64,000 bases of DNA, from contig CM077005.1 in assembly GCA_039090855.1 (NCBI GenBank), forward strand, positions 16,903,921-16,967,920, read 5' to 3'. Position 1 is the stretch's first letter, and each line of letters opens with the position of its first letter. Shown one piece after another: positions 34,255 through 44,722 of the stretch. Both the position numbers and the translations under genes were made by a program. This DNA comes from Macrothele yani (Eukaryota; Arthropoda; Arachnida; Araneae; Macrothelidae). The notes below the pieces were generated by a model. The model was not told where the DNA came from and ran no database searches. It saw only the letters and a program-made list of their open reading frames with translations.

Positions 34255-35433
34255 CACAGTTGAGTCACATTATTGTGACCACCTCCTACTTTTGACGTCA
34301 ACAGCGCCTAGCCAATGAAAGAAGGCACATATCGTGAGCTGGCTTGGAGGGTATATAAAGTGTGCTGTAGGCATTCCGAAAACATATCACTCGTTGCTGT
34401 CATGGATAAAAGGAGCGATTTATCAGATTTCCAAAAAGGGATGATTATCGGCTTTCGGGCCTAGGATGGCAGTATTTCTGAAACAGCGCAGTTTGTGAAC
34501 TGTTCGCGTGCTGCTGTGGTTAAAGTGTATCGTGATTGGAGAAATGGCACCATTGCGAACAAGCGACGTAGAAATTGCGGAGCACCACGTGTCATTGATG
34601 TGATAGGTGAACTTCGGCTTTGAAGATGCCCGAGGGCCGATCGACACGTAGCGGAGCAACTCACTAGCCGAATGAACCAGGGGGCTACCGGAAGTGTGTC
34701 TAAAACGACAATTCAGCGAACCCTGCTGCGTATAAGGCTCCGATGCAGACGGATGGTCACTGCACCTATGATAACGAAGGTGCGTCGGCAGAAAAGGCTT
34801 ACATTTACACGGCAGTATCGGAATTGGGCCCCCGCTGATTGACAAAGGATTGCCTTCTATAATGAGTCACGTTTTCTGTTTCATCGAACGGATGGACGTT
34901 GGCGTATAAGGCGAGAAACATCGGAGAAGAAACACTCTTCAACCATTGCTGGAAGAACACAAGCTGGTGGAGGCAGCGCTATGGTCTGGGGAATGCTTTC
35001 GTGGCATTTCCTGGGTCCACTCATACCTGTGGAAGGCATAATGGACCGAATTCGTCATGAATCCATCCTTGCAGACCATGTACACCCATGCATGCTGACT
35101 GTTTTCCTTGGGGCGGATAGGATCTTTCAGCACGACAATGCGACGTGTCACACAGCTCGAAATGTTCGAGAGTGGTTGGAAGAGCACGACGAAGACTTCA
35201 AAGTACTTCCCTGGCCCCCTAATTCCTCAGACTTAAACCCAATTGAGCATGTGTGGGGCCGCCACCTCGATCGTGTTGTCCGCTCTATGGATTGTTCACC
35301 GCGCACCCTCCAGCAGCTGTCAGATGCACTGTAATCAGCATGGCTCCACATACCTGTGAACACCTTCCAGCACCTTATTGAGTCACTCCCAGCCTGTTAC
35401 TCTGGATGGTCACAATAATGTGACTCGACCGTG
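34255..35433 (+). mobile_element. Tc1-like transposon (TIR type GAGTCACATTATTGTGACC)
   Basis: Ends CACAGTTGAGTCACATTATT and the complement of 35404-35433, with TA at 34253-34254 and 35434-35435; 1179 bp. It disrupts repeat R2, whose second copy shows the uninterrupted state. Confidence 0.94.
34402..35418 (+). pseudogene. Tc1-type transposase, first catalytic Asp replaced by Asn
   Basis: The start at 34402 gives MDKRSDLSDFQKGMIIGFRA followed by a stop, then SISETAQFVNCSRAAVVKVY (HTH). A stop splits GELRL from RCPRADRHVAEQLTSRMNQG, and another follows NWAPAD. The first catalytic motif, WSDESRF in relatives, is YNESRF here (aat for gat). The second Asp is in FQHDNATCHTARN and the Glu in SSDLNPIEHVW. 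A stop after QQLSDAL precedes SAWLHIPVNTFQHLIESLPA. The frame is otherwise preserved, so decay is by point mutation rather than indels. Confidence 0.92.
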
Positions 35434-35654
35434 TATTATTATGTCCATTACTTCGATAAAATTTCAACAAGCTGAACCCAACCTTGGAGGAGGAGGAAAA
35501 TTAAAGCAGAACTGAACTGGTATCCATTTTTGAACCACGCATTTTTACATTTTCTTGCTACCTCTAATTCGTCTATGAATCATGGGATGCATATTTCAAT
35601 TCGGCGGGTATATTTCTATGGCTTTCTCATCATATTTTGGGAATATTTTCTCCT

Positions 35655-36070
35655 GGGCAGAGCCCACTTAAGAGGGAGGCTGGGAGCTACAGCCCCTGGC
35701 CCCGCATTTTCAAGGGGCCTAGATGCAGGGTGCTTGAAGAATTGACACAGTTCTACAGTTTTTTTGCAGACAGCAGAGGGAAAATTATAAAAACCTGCCT
35801 TGTAAAAAAAATGTCTATTTCTTTCCGATTTTTTAGGAGTCAGCAAAAAGTATTGTCGTCCCCAGCCCATCCTTAAATCTTTTGAAAGCGTTGCACGTTT
35901 TTTTTTTTTTTTTACACATTTGTAATTGGGGGAAATTTTCACACATTTTGAATTCGTTTGAATCATTATATTTCAGCCATATTATTTTATCTAGTACTTT
36001 GATATAATTTCAACAAGCTTACCCCTGGGGTAGGGGGTGTTCAAGTTTTATCTGCATTGTCCTCAGATTT
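35655..36070. repeat. Dispersed repeat R2, copy 2 (uninterrupted)
   Basis: Second copy of R2, in the same orientation 1.8 kb from the first, without the Tc1 insertion. It contains a T run at 35899-35914. No coding content supported. Confidence 0.8.
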
Positions 36071-37500
36071 AAACTATACAACTATTCTGTCCCAGTCCAT
36101 TTAAGGGTCTCCGGACTCCGCAGACACTTCCCCCAAGTGCGCAACTGTCTGGGATATTAAAATTTATGAAATCATTTTGCATTTTTATCTTCTATAGCTA
36201 AGTTTTGGGAAATAAAAAGATTTATTTTACATTCCGTATCTAAATGCGTTGTTAATGAGATGAAATCGTGCTTGTTTTCAAAATGACACCCAATGTGAGA
36301 AATTCTTGAAGAACGACTTTTTCATATTCAAGATGTGCGACAACATGGCGTGCTTTGTTTTACAACTTTCTTCTTTGTTTGTCCCTAAGCTTGAGAGTTT
36401 GGAATTTCATACGTAAAACAACTTTGTGGCGGACAACAAAGAAAACCGGATGCCAAATGCGTCTGCATCGTGAGTGACGAACAGGTCACGCAACAGGTTA
36501 ATAAATTGCGTACAATGGGTTCTCATCTTCCACGGCCCGAGAGCAAGCGTTTATATTCTTTGCCGAGAGTCTGGCTGAACGCTGCGAAGCGGCCATGCGC
36601 CTTTTGTTCGATCATCATATTTACATAACCGCCCGACATACATTATCCTAAACGACACAAAATAGAACACAAGTTATTAGAGGGCATGCTGGTGGCCGTC
36701 GTGCTAAGTGAAGCGAAGAAATCGCAGTCGCATTTCCTCACCTCATAGCGAGATCGTTCAGTGTTTCTGTGCAAGTTGCCGCATGTACTTAGTCATGGTT
36801 TCCTTATTTGGGGCATGATCTCGTACTGTTGTTCTGTTATCTGTTGTTTATTCAAGCATTTCCAAGTTGCAGTCTTCGACTGATGACCTTCCCCTCGTTT
36901 TTGTGTAGCGGAATATTACACTGGGGCCTCGGGCGCTGAATCGAAGTGAAAACCCACTAACTTATATCAATAAAAAAAAAAAAGAAAAAAAAGAAGAAAC
37001 AGCGAACAAAAAGATATGCTATTTTTCGGTTCCGGTGGCCGCATGGTCTGACGCGCTTGCTTATGACCATTCGTCCGAAATCGGCCCGTGATCGAGTATC
37101 GCAGATTGGGAACCTGGAGTCTAAGCAATATTTGCTTGGGGAACACCCATTATCCCTGTATAGCGCAGCGGTTTTCAAACTTCTGACACTGCCTACCTCC
37201 TTTCAGCTAAAGATGAGGCCACGGAATCCCACCATTTCTTTTCTGTGCCTGTGTTTATATTCAGTTCAAAATTGTATTTATACAAACAATGGAGATTTAA
37301 GAATTTCATTTCTGAGAAATCTAGGAAGTATTGGTTTCATTTCTGATTAGTATTGGTTTTATTTAGCTAACAGCATACGTAATACTTTTAGTGTTTCGGA
37401 TATTCTAGTATTATTTCATAATAAAACCAACGGTGTCGCGTAAATTCATCGACTACGTCAGTTCGTCGCGTTTACAAATTTTGGTTACATACAAATCGCA
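36071..37500. other. Non-coding stretch with a possible tRNA-like remnant
   Basis: 37030-37105 (GTTCCGGTGGCCGCATGGTC...GTGATCGAGTATCGC) has box A-like and weak box B-like spacing and ATTCGTCCGAAAT as in SINE family A, so it may be a decayed SINE. An A-rich tract lies at 36970-36998. No gene seen. Confidence 0.35.
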
Positions 37501-37534
37501 TGCAGGAAAACATACGATTTCGGTTGTCTTCCGC

Positions 37535-38165
37535 CGTGATCACATTTATAAGGTTTTGGCACCCAGACAGGTTAGTAATATTACGCTTTTTATTTGGCAC
37601 AAAAAATAAATTAATATGTCTAGGCCTAAGCTTAAGCTTTTTTAACAGTTTTTATTCCATCATGCTCATATTCATAAGATTTAGACACCAAGTCAGGTTA
37701 GTATTATTGCGCTACTTTTTAATGCCTAGTAAGGCCTAGGCCTTTTTAACAGTTTTTCTTCCATCGTTTTCATATTCATAAGGTTTAGGCACAAGGTCAA
37801 GTTAGTATTATTGTGCTTTTACTTTAGGCATTGAATATTAATACCTTGGATCAGGCCAATGCCTTTTTAACAGTTTTTATTTCATCATGTTCACACTCAA
37901 AGGGTTTAAACACCAAGCCAAGTTAGTATTATTGCGCTTTTACTTTGGCATTAAATATTAATAAGTAGGCCCTAGGCCTTTTTAACAGTTTGTATACCAT
38001 TGTGCTCATATTCATAAGAATTAGACTCCAAGTCAAGTCAGTGTTATTGTGCTTTTACTTAGGCATTAAAACATTAATACCTTGGCCTACGCCTAGGCCT
38101 TTTTAACAGTTTTTATTCCATCGTGTTCATACTTACAAGGTTTAGACATCAAGTCAAGTTATTGC
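37535..38165 (+). repeat. Tandem repeat, ~104-120-bp units, five or more copies
   Basis: Each unit contains CTTTTTAACAGTTTTTATTCCAT, then ATTCATAAGGTTTAG-ACC-AAGTCAAGTTAG (with changes), then TTATTG(C/T)GCTTTTACTT and AGGCCTAGGC. Unit starts are near 37639, 37743, 37863, 37979 and 38099. Divergence between units is moderate. No coding potential. Confidence 0.9.
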
Positions 38166-38956
38166 TGAACATTATTTCTGATTCATTATGTCACTCTTAC
38201 AACTTGAGTTTTCTATAATCATCTTCTTTCTGTTTAATAGTAACAGATGAAGAGCTGGGTCGGGCCAGGAAAGTTATGGATGCAAGCTAAATTGTTAACT
38301 AAAGCTTGGTCATACAACTCTGCGGAGGTCATGACATACATATATTTTTTTAATTTTTTTTGGTGGGCTTATTACTTGCATCTATGGCTTTGCAGAAACC
38401 CATTTCCAAATAGGTCTTTGTGGAAGTGAGAAAATGCAGAGTTTTTGCTGGTCCTTGATAAAGCCAAGGCTCAGTATTCTCGACACTTTCTACATTCAGT
38501 TGTTCTATTTTTTTCTCTTTTTACTCACACCAGTCAATACATAACCTTTTCTATGTTGTACTTGGTATGAGTCAAAAATTTTTTTTGCTTCAGTCTCTTA
38601 ATAGAATGTGAATTCTGAATTTTCATAACTGCTGCCTTGCGCGTTTTGATCTTCAGGTTATTTTGCAACTTTCGTTTTAAATTCTAAAGTTTTTCTTATG
38701 TTTTCGGCTTTGCTCTTTAGTATATATATATACACACACTAAAACTCCAAACGAAAAGACTGCATATACCATACACACAAAAATGACATCAAAAATTGCA
38801 AAAAATATTACAAAGAAACACAAGCACACACCCAGACGCGCGATGCAGCAGACGGAACTGTGCTCAAATATACGATATGAAATACATTAAAATCACAAAT
38901 ACAAAAACACTTAACTCACTTACCTCATCAAATGAAATGCGATAGCCAAAGTAAAT
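38166..38956. other. AT-rich non-coding stretch
   Basis: No gene supported. A short (TA)n/(CA)n tract lies at 38720-38740. Confidence 0.45.
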
Positions 38957-39188
38957 AACTAGCCCAAGAAAAAGTATCAAAAATATCAAAAATAACAAAT
39001 TATCTCGAAGATTCAGCTGTCATCATCAGGAAGACCCCAGCTGAATATATGGCCTTTCAAAATGACAGCAAAGGCAGACAAAGTCAATACCTGCTGTGTG
39101 GGTCCCCTAGGCCATAAATGGAAATAACAATAAACCCAAGTAAGATAAAAAAACAAAAAACACAAAACAAATAAGTAAATAAAAGTAG

Positions 39189-39653
39189 CAATTAATTGGG
39201 GAAACCTTTCCAGTATCTGCTGAAAGCATATATCCTCCTTGGTTATCATTGGAGCAAACTAATGTCACCTCCGGTCAAATGAACTTTTTGGATTTGAAGA
39301 TATGCAACTCTATGGACGGCTATATCACTACTTTATATGATAAGAGAAGAAATTATGTGTTTCATATCAATTATTACGTAAATTGGCATTCTAGTGTATC
39401 CAGGTCAATTTGCAGAAATCTTGTCATATCGAGGATTCATAGGCTGTTTGAGATTTGCAATACAGTCGATGTACTTATTAAAGAACTTATACAGTTGTGG
39501 AACATCTTGAAGGAAAATGAATACCCACTGCAATATGTAAAAACATTATTTTCACAGCTATTGCACGAACTCCAAAAGCTCAGAATTTTTATAAGGCATA
39601 CAACATGTCCCCTTACATATTTAATTGTACTAACCATGGCCCTACAATATTAA
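39189..39653 (+). CDS. Reverse-transcriptase-associated protein fragment
   Basis: The open frame runs without stops from 39189 to 39653, with no ATG at its left edge, so it is an interior or C-terminal fragment. It reads GETFPVSAESIYPPWLSLEQ, then TSGQMNFLDLKICNSMDGYI, TLYDKRRNYVFHINYYVNWH and SVSRSICRNLVISRIHRLFE, then a helical tail. I recall the pattern FLDL...G...T-LYDKR-x-F-F followed by an S-x-I-x-x-x-I-x-R block from the region just after the catalytic palm of some animal retroelement reverse transcriptases. The palm (YxDD) is not in this piece. It ends within the element before the right terminus. Clade (PLE, DIRS or other) is undecided. Confidence 0.55.
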   Translation, partial: QLIGETFPVSAESIYPPWLSLEQTNVTSGQMNFLDLKICNSMDGYITTLYDKRRNYVFHINYYVNWHSSVSRSICRNLVISRIHRLFEICNTVDVLIKELIQLWNILKENEYPLQYVKTLFSQLLHELQKLRIFIRHTTCPLTYLIVLTMALQY

Positions 39654-39674
39654 ATGGTTAGTTCTTTAAGTGCC

Positions 39675-39702
39675 ACTCGATGGGCCTCTTGTGGCCGAAG
39701 AC
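39675..39702 (+). ncRNA. Possible hammerhead-like remnant
   Basis: CTCGATG is followed by GGCC-TCTTGT-GGCC (39683-39696) and GAAGAC. The layout recalls CUGAUGA, stem II, GAAAC of the small hammerheads in retroelement terminal repeats, with mutations in both conserved boxes. Suggestive only. Confidence 0.25.
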
Positions 39703-40149
39703 TAAGTTAACATCTATCTATCTCTAACCTTTCTCGTCACTCACTATAGTTATATACCTCCCTGTAACCGCGGTGTTATGCGTCATTCTTCCGCTGCATA
39801 TTTGTCACATGGTTGGTCATTTGGATGTCTATCACAGGTTGCTGTGTTATCCGGAAGTCTTTCTGTTGCTTCTTAGTGTGTCTCTGGATTGATACTTTTA
39901 TTTACTTATTTGTTTTGTGTTTTTTGTTTTTTATCTTACTTGGGTTTATCGTTATTTCCATTTATGGCCTAGGGGACCCACACAGCAGGTATTGACTTTG
40001 TCTGCCTTTGCTGTCATTTTGAAAGGCCATATATTCAGCTGGGGTCTTCCTGATGATGACAGTTGAATCTTCGAGATGATTTGTTATTTTTGATATTTTT
40101 GATACTTTTTCTTGGGCTAGTTGGAAAGGATGAAAGCAGGGTTCTAGAA

Positions 40150-40555
40150 TTATCCCCCCCTTTCACGATTTAACACAGGGAACTAATGCTTCCTTCCCCC
40201 CTCCCTCCCCTATGTGACACTAGAAGACAGCAGCACAAAAAGTACTAACCTTTTTAAATCTTTGCATCAATTTAAGACTGACGGCAGGTTATTTTGATCA
40301 AGATTTCTTCAAAACGGTAGAAAGAAATACCAAGGAAACGAAAAAAAAATGATTTTTTGTGATTTAACATGGGGAACCAGGGCAGCCATTTTTTTTGCCT
40401 TATTTTTTTCAATGTGACATCTAGAAAACAGCAGAACAAAAAGTACTAACCTTTTTAAATATTTACATCGATTTAAGACTGATGGCAAGTTATTTTGATC
40501 AAGATTTCTTCAAAATGGTTGAAAGAAATAGCAAGGGAAGCAAAAATGGAAAAAG
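40150..40555. repeat. Tandem duplication, ~200-bp unit
   Basis: ACAGCAG(C/A)ACAAAAAGTACT and the following ~125 bp to GAAAGAAATA(C/G)CAAGG occur twice, about 200 bp apart, in the same orientation. No coding content. Confidence 0.85.
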
Positions 40556-41279
40556 AAGCAGAGAAATGTTAATTTTAAATGTTTTGCAGCCAAACATTGA
40601 ATATACATCTTTTTCATGTCTACATATAATACAGAATCACAGTGCAAAATAATCAGTCTTTTTTCATTACGGTGACATGAGAAATTATATATCAATGAAA
40701 TAAAAAACAACAATATAAATACAACAACAACAAAAAAATAAACAAATAAATCAGGGAATTTTTTCTCGAAAGTTAAAACAAAGAATTAGTAACTTTGGTC
40801 ACAAAAACAGGGGAATATCAGAGATAAGAAAAATCAGAGAAAAGGAAAATTTTTTCTCAGGGTATTTATCTTTTTTTTTTTTTTTTTAATCATAATATCT
40901 CAAAAACAGTGTGGAAAAGGAAAAAAACATGGAAAGACTGAAAATGTTTAATGTTTTTAATACAGATTAGTATCAGGGACTAGACCTTTTTAATAAAACT
41001 AATGAATAAAAGTAAGAGAAAGCTTAATGGTTCCAGAAAGAAAAATTCTCTATTGATTAAGCTAGGAACTAGTCTTAATAAACTTTTCTTTGGAACTGAA
41101 TTGCACATTTTTGCAATTCAGTGTTTATATTTTCAGCATATCTCAGTCTAATGTCTTATGTCTCAGTCTTTCAGCATATCCCAATCACTAAAAAAAAAAA
41201 TGTTCTAAATAAATACATTCAAAATACTTATACACAAAGCCTGCCTCATAATAGATCATAGTGAAGATACTGTACAGCA
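40556..41279. other. AT-rich non-coding stretch
   Basis: No gene or repeat boundary recognised; several A and T runs. Confidence 0.45.
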
Positions 41280-41735
41280 TGTTGTAACGTATACTCTATA
41301 TTCACTTTCCTTTTGATTTTACTATCTCTGGTTATTTTATTTTACTATGTAAATTATCTTCTTACTGAACGAAATATTATTTCACCCGCTGAATGAGATC
41401 TGGCAATGAGTGTAAGTCATGACGTGGTGGTAGCCAGTATAAATAGGCACGTTCAACGATAGCCAAGGAGAGCGTTTGTTGTTGTATAGCCAGAGCGTTT
41501 GTTGTTGGATAGGGAGAGCTTCGTTCTATGTGATTAGGTTGATTCTTTATTATTGTTATTTGAGTAGCTGTGTGTGATGATTCCAGTAGAAGGTCATAAT
41601 AAATGGTTTACGTAAGTACGTCTTTCTCAGTTCATAGTACTGTCAGACCTCTGTCTGGCTGTTAGGTTTATTTCAATTAATATTACTAGTAACAACCAGC
41701 ATAAGACTTTATTCATCTTAATTACTGCTACAACA
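41280..41735 (+). mobile_element. Possible solo LTR
   Basis: Begins TGTTGTAACG and ends GCTACAACA (inverted TGTTGTA/TACAACA ends). Inside are a TATA-like GTATAAATAG (about 41437) and an AATAAA (about 41600) at sensible LTR spacing. No target duplication is visible, and no primer-binding site or internal retroelement sequence adjoins it. Weak call. Confidence 0.35.
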
Positions 41736-42620
41736 TTACTACCAGTTACAAGTTTGTTCAATACTATTACTACACTACTAGCAGGAGACTTTATTCCTGT
41801 TCTTAATTAACTAGTAACAACAACCATTTGAATTCACTATTTGAAGTTTAGTACAAGCATATAATTCAGTAGCAGAAGCATTATACTTAGCTTAGTTGAA
41901 AGCTTTATTCATTATCATTAGCTTAGCTGGTACAAAAGGTTATTCATTATAATTAGCTTAGCGGAAAGCAAATAAAGCTAATTCATTATAATGTATTATA
42001 CTTACATTACTCACAAATATGTTTTTTTATAGTAATGTCCATCAGCTGCAATCCTGGTGTTCCATTGTTTCTGCCATTCATCAAAGGCCAAATTCAAGCA
42101 TTATTTGTAAAGGTTTTCAAGGACTCACCTGATGAGCATTACAAACCCTATGATTTCAATTAAATATTTTACCCTGTAGTTTTTCTGGAAGTTTCAGAAA
42201 TACCTAAAAGGTCAAGATTTGTGAAAAGAACATGGGTCTTATGATCACTTCCATTATCACAGTGCAAGTTCTAAAAAGTGACGGATGCCGTAGCATTTCT
42301 TCTCGCTGTGCAAGCTTAATTAGCAGTAAGTGACCGTGGTCTCAGTTTTTTGCCCCACTGAAAAATCATTCATTAATTTGAACAAAAATTCTATGTAAGC
42401 TTCTTTAACTAGTGCAACAGTTTATGTGGAAGTTTTGCTCATGCAAAGAAAAAAAGAGTAACAAAACACTGTTTAGCTTTCCAGCAAGCAGCATACATAC
42501 TGCAGCTTCAATCTGCCGTTATAGGAAAGTATTATGTTCATGCAAAATTGAAATTATGGTTTTTCACAGAATCATATTAAAAGTGTAAATAGGTTATAAA
42601 TACCAAGTAAAGTGAAAGCA
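41736..42620. other. Non-coding stretch
   Basis: Loose repeats of TTAGCTTAG and TTCATTAT(A/C)AT between 41880 and 42000; otherwise nothing recognised. Confidence 0.45.
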
Positions 42621-42770
42621 TTATGTGAACACTGAGAACACAACACTCCACAGAAATGCAGAATGAATGAGTATCAGATAGTAAACATAACAATAGGAAG
42701 AAGCATTAGGGGTAGAGCTTGGAAAAATTCCATTCAAGGTTAAATGCTCAGAGGGATTTTCTGCGACAGA

Positions 42771-42990
42771 TTGAATTGGATTGGTTGAGGGTTTAACGAT
42801 CCCTGTGAGCAACTCAATGTGCTATAAGCAGTCACCCGTCCCAAATTTAGGGCCGCTGGCTTCAGGAAAGGGAAAAAACCAGTACCATAAGACATACACA
42901 ACATCCATGCCTCACCGGGATTCAAACCCAAACCCATCTCAGACGAATGATCAGAAGTCATCGCTTAGCCCACTGCGCCACTGGGGTGCC
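42771..42990 (-). mobile_element. SINE family A (copy 11)
   Basis: Minus-strand copy with the 11-bp duplication TCTGCGACAGA at 42760-42770 and 42991-43001. The tail has decayed (TTGAATTGGATTGG instead of a pure T run), and several substitutions are present. The R1 copy near 10.5 kb shows the empty site. Confidence 0.92.
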
Positions 42991-43336
42991 TCTGCGACAG
43001 AGCACAAATGACTAATTAACTCATCGCAATGACATGTTCCAAAAGGTCATGGAAGTTCGGCATATCAGCATATTATTTTCTATGCCCCCATTCACTGCTT
43101 TGGAAAATTCCTTCATGGATATGAGATGATCACACCTCATATTGTATGTTACTCTGCTCCCTGGTTAACAAATGGAATAATGTATGAGACTAATTAAAGT
43201 CTTTAAAAAGAAAATACTGAAGAGCGTAACTTTTTTTTTAGTCACAATTTAAATTTTTTATGTTCCCCAGAGCATGAATTTATGCCCCTGGAATGATCGT
43301 TCTGGGAGGGCAATCGCCCTCCCTGCCCTCCCGGTA

Positions 43337-43656
43337 ATTCAGATCAGATCATATGTAGAGGATTTTAGGAAGGGAGTGTCTGACCCCAGGTCTAAAACAA
43401 CCCTTAGAAATAGGAAGCTAGGAGATTTGGGCTAGAGTGCCTGATAGGAAAGTGACACGAATGCGAAATAGAAAGGGGGAGGAAGACGCCCTTATTTATT
43501 ACCGGGGGCCAGTACCCAGGGCCCGACGGCTTAACATGCCCATCCGGCGCACGGCAGATATTTAGTGGTTTGGGCGTTTGTACCTGCCTGGGATCGAACC
43601 CGAGGTCTTCTCCGTGGCAGTCACAAACGTTGACCACTAGGCCACCAGCGGCCCAT
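43337..43656 (-). mobile_element. tRNA-derived SINE, family B
   Basis: The minus strand starts ATGGGCCGCTGGTGGCCTAG. The tRNA-like head has box A TGGCCTAGTGG and box B GGTTCGATCCC, followed by an unrelated ~230-bp body. The 10-bp duplication CCTCCCGGTA (43327-43336 and 43657-43666) bounds it within repeat R1. It is a different family from A, since only the tRNA promoter boxes are alike. Confidence 0.82.
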
Positions 43657-43675
43657 CCTCCCGGTAGTTACGGCC

Positions 43676-44412
43676 CTGATGATTACTTTCTACTCTAAAT
43701 TTCCACTTTTAGGCAGAAAATTACCAACTTTTTGTATTCAATTTTTACTGCGTACATGTGCATTCAGAAGTTCTATAGAAATATTAGCAATTGGAATTAG
43801 TGTAATGGCAAAAATCTCTGTAGTTCTTTCCAAGAACAGAAAGAGCATTGTCCGATTTCCAGGGGAGGGCAAATGCTCCCTCTTGTCCCCCTATATGGGT
43901 GCCCATGCTGATCAATAATTGACTTTCGATGACCTTTGGCAACAGATTAGATATGGAATTCAGTTTTTACCAATGACATTACACTCTTCTGACTAAAGGG
44001 TATTGTTTGGCATAGGAGTTTGAATGAAAAAAACAAACAAAAAAAAAAAAAAAAAAAAAAAACCACCTAGGACAACAGATCCAAGTGAAAATGACTACCT
44101 GCCTAGAAATATGGTGTCATTCGGTGGTACCCTATGATTAGGTTGAATAATGTGATGCATGGTACTGAAAGAAACATTTGCATTTGCAGCAATCTGAAGC
44201 AAAGTCACCCATTTTGCACCAGAGCCTCAACACACACCATTTGCTGCTTGTTGATGTTGAAGACCTGCTACTGTGTTGTCATCTACCAATGCATCATACC
44301 CTGGTATGAATTTCGAACACCATTCTGACACATCCCGAACAATCATGACTTCAGGACCACAGACTTTTTGCAGTTGGAAACAGATCTTTGCTACCAGTGC
44401 TTTCCGTAACAG
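43676..44412. other. Non-coding stretch
   Basis: No gene supported; an A-rich run lies at 44028-44062. Confidence 0.45.
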
Positions 44413-44597
44413 CAGAAACCTATTTAGTGAAATCCAAATACGTGGGGACAATGTGAATAGACAAAGTCATCGCTCTTTCCACGTTTTTCTTTAATTAACA
44501 CACAGCAACCAAAAAATTGTTATCCGGACACTGCTGGGATCGTACCCCAGATCTCTTGATAACTAGCCGAGTGTGTTCGCCTTACGCTACAGTGCCA
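44413..44597 (-). mobile_element. tRNA-derived SINE, family C (copy 1)
   Basis: The minus strand reads GGCACTGTAGCGTAAGGCGA, with box B GGTACGATCCC inside a T-arm-like hairpin (CTGGG...CCCAG). The body contains AACAATTTTTTGGTTGCTGT and GTTAATTAAAGAAAAACGTG. It matches 46518-46668 on the opposite strand. Confidence 0.78.
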
Positions 44598-44664
44598 AAT
44601 GTGGAATGAGCAATGACTTTGTCTATTCCCACTGTCTCCACGTATTTGGAGGATTTTCACTATC
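44598..44664 (+). mobile_element. SINE family C, 3' tail fragment
   Basis: ATGTGGAATGAGCAATGACT...CCACGTATTTGGA equals the 3' part of family C in plus orientation, joined to the head of the minus copy. A rearrangement or two truncated insertions could explain it. Confidence 0.65.
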
Positions 44665-44722
44665 GCTCTCGCCAGTGGCGCACCCAGGAATTCTTGTTGG
44701 AGGGGGCTGTATATATATATTA

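Larger units (their letters stand above)
33850..35540. repeat. Dispersed repeat R2, copy 1, split by a Tc1 element
   Basis: 33850-34254 and 35434-35540 match 35655-36070: GAGCCCA(T/C)TTAAGAG, CCGCATTTTCAAGGGGCC, AAATCTTTTGAAAGC, GTAATTGGGGGAAATTTTCA and ATTTCAACAAGCT in order. A GA/G-rich tract (33863-33903) is private to this copy. The Tc1 element at 34255-35433 interrupts it. Confidence 0.82.
38957..40122 (+). mobile_element. Element with ~231-bp inverted termini enclosing an RT-like frame
   Basis: 38957-39187 (AACTAGCCCAAGAAAAAGTA...) and 39893-40122 are nearly identical reverse complements, with only a few base differences over ~230 bp. The 705-bp interior holds a reverse-transcriptase-like frame. 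Inverted copies of terminal repeats are known in Penelope-like and DIRS-like retroelements. No target duplication is visible, so this may be a rearranged or non-autonomous copy. Confidence 0.82.
42621..43675. repeat. Dispersed repeat R1, copy 2, with two SINE insertions
   Basis: Same order of blocks as 10380-10925, but interrupted by SINE family A (42771-42990) and SINE family B (43337-43656). After the second SINE, R1 resumes with TAGTTACGGCCCTGAT. Confidence 0.82.
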
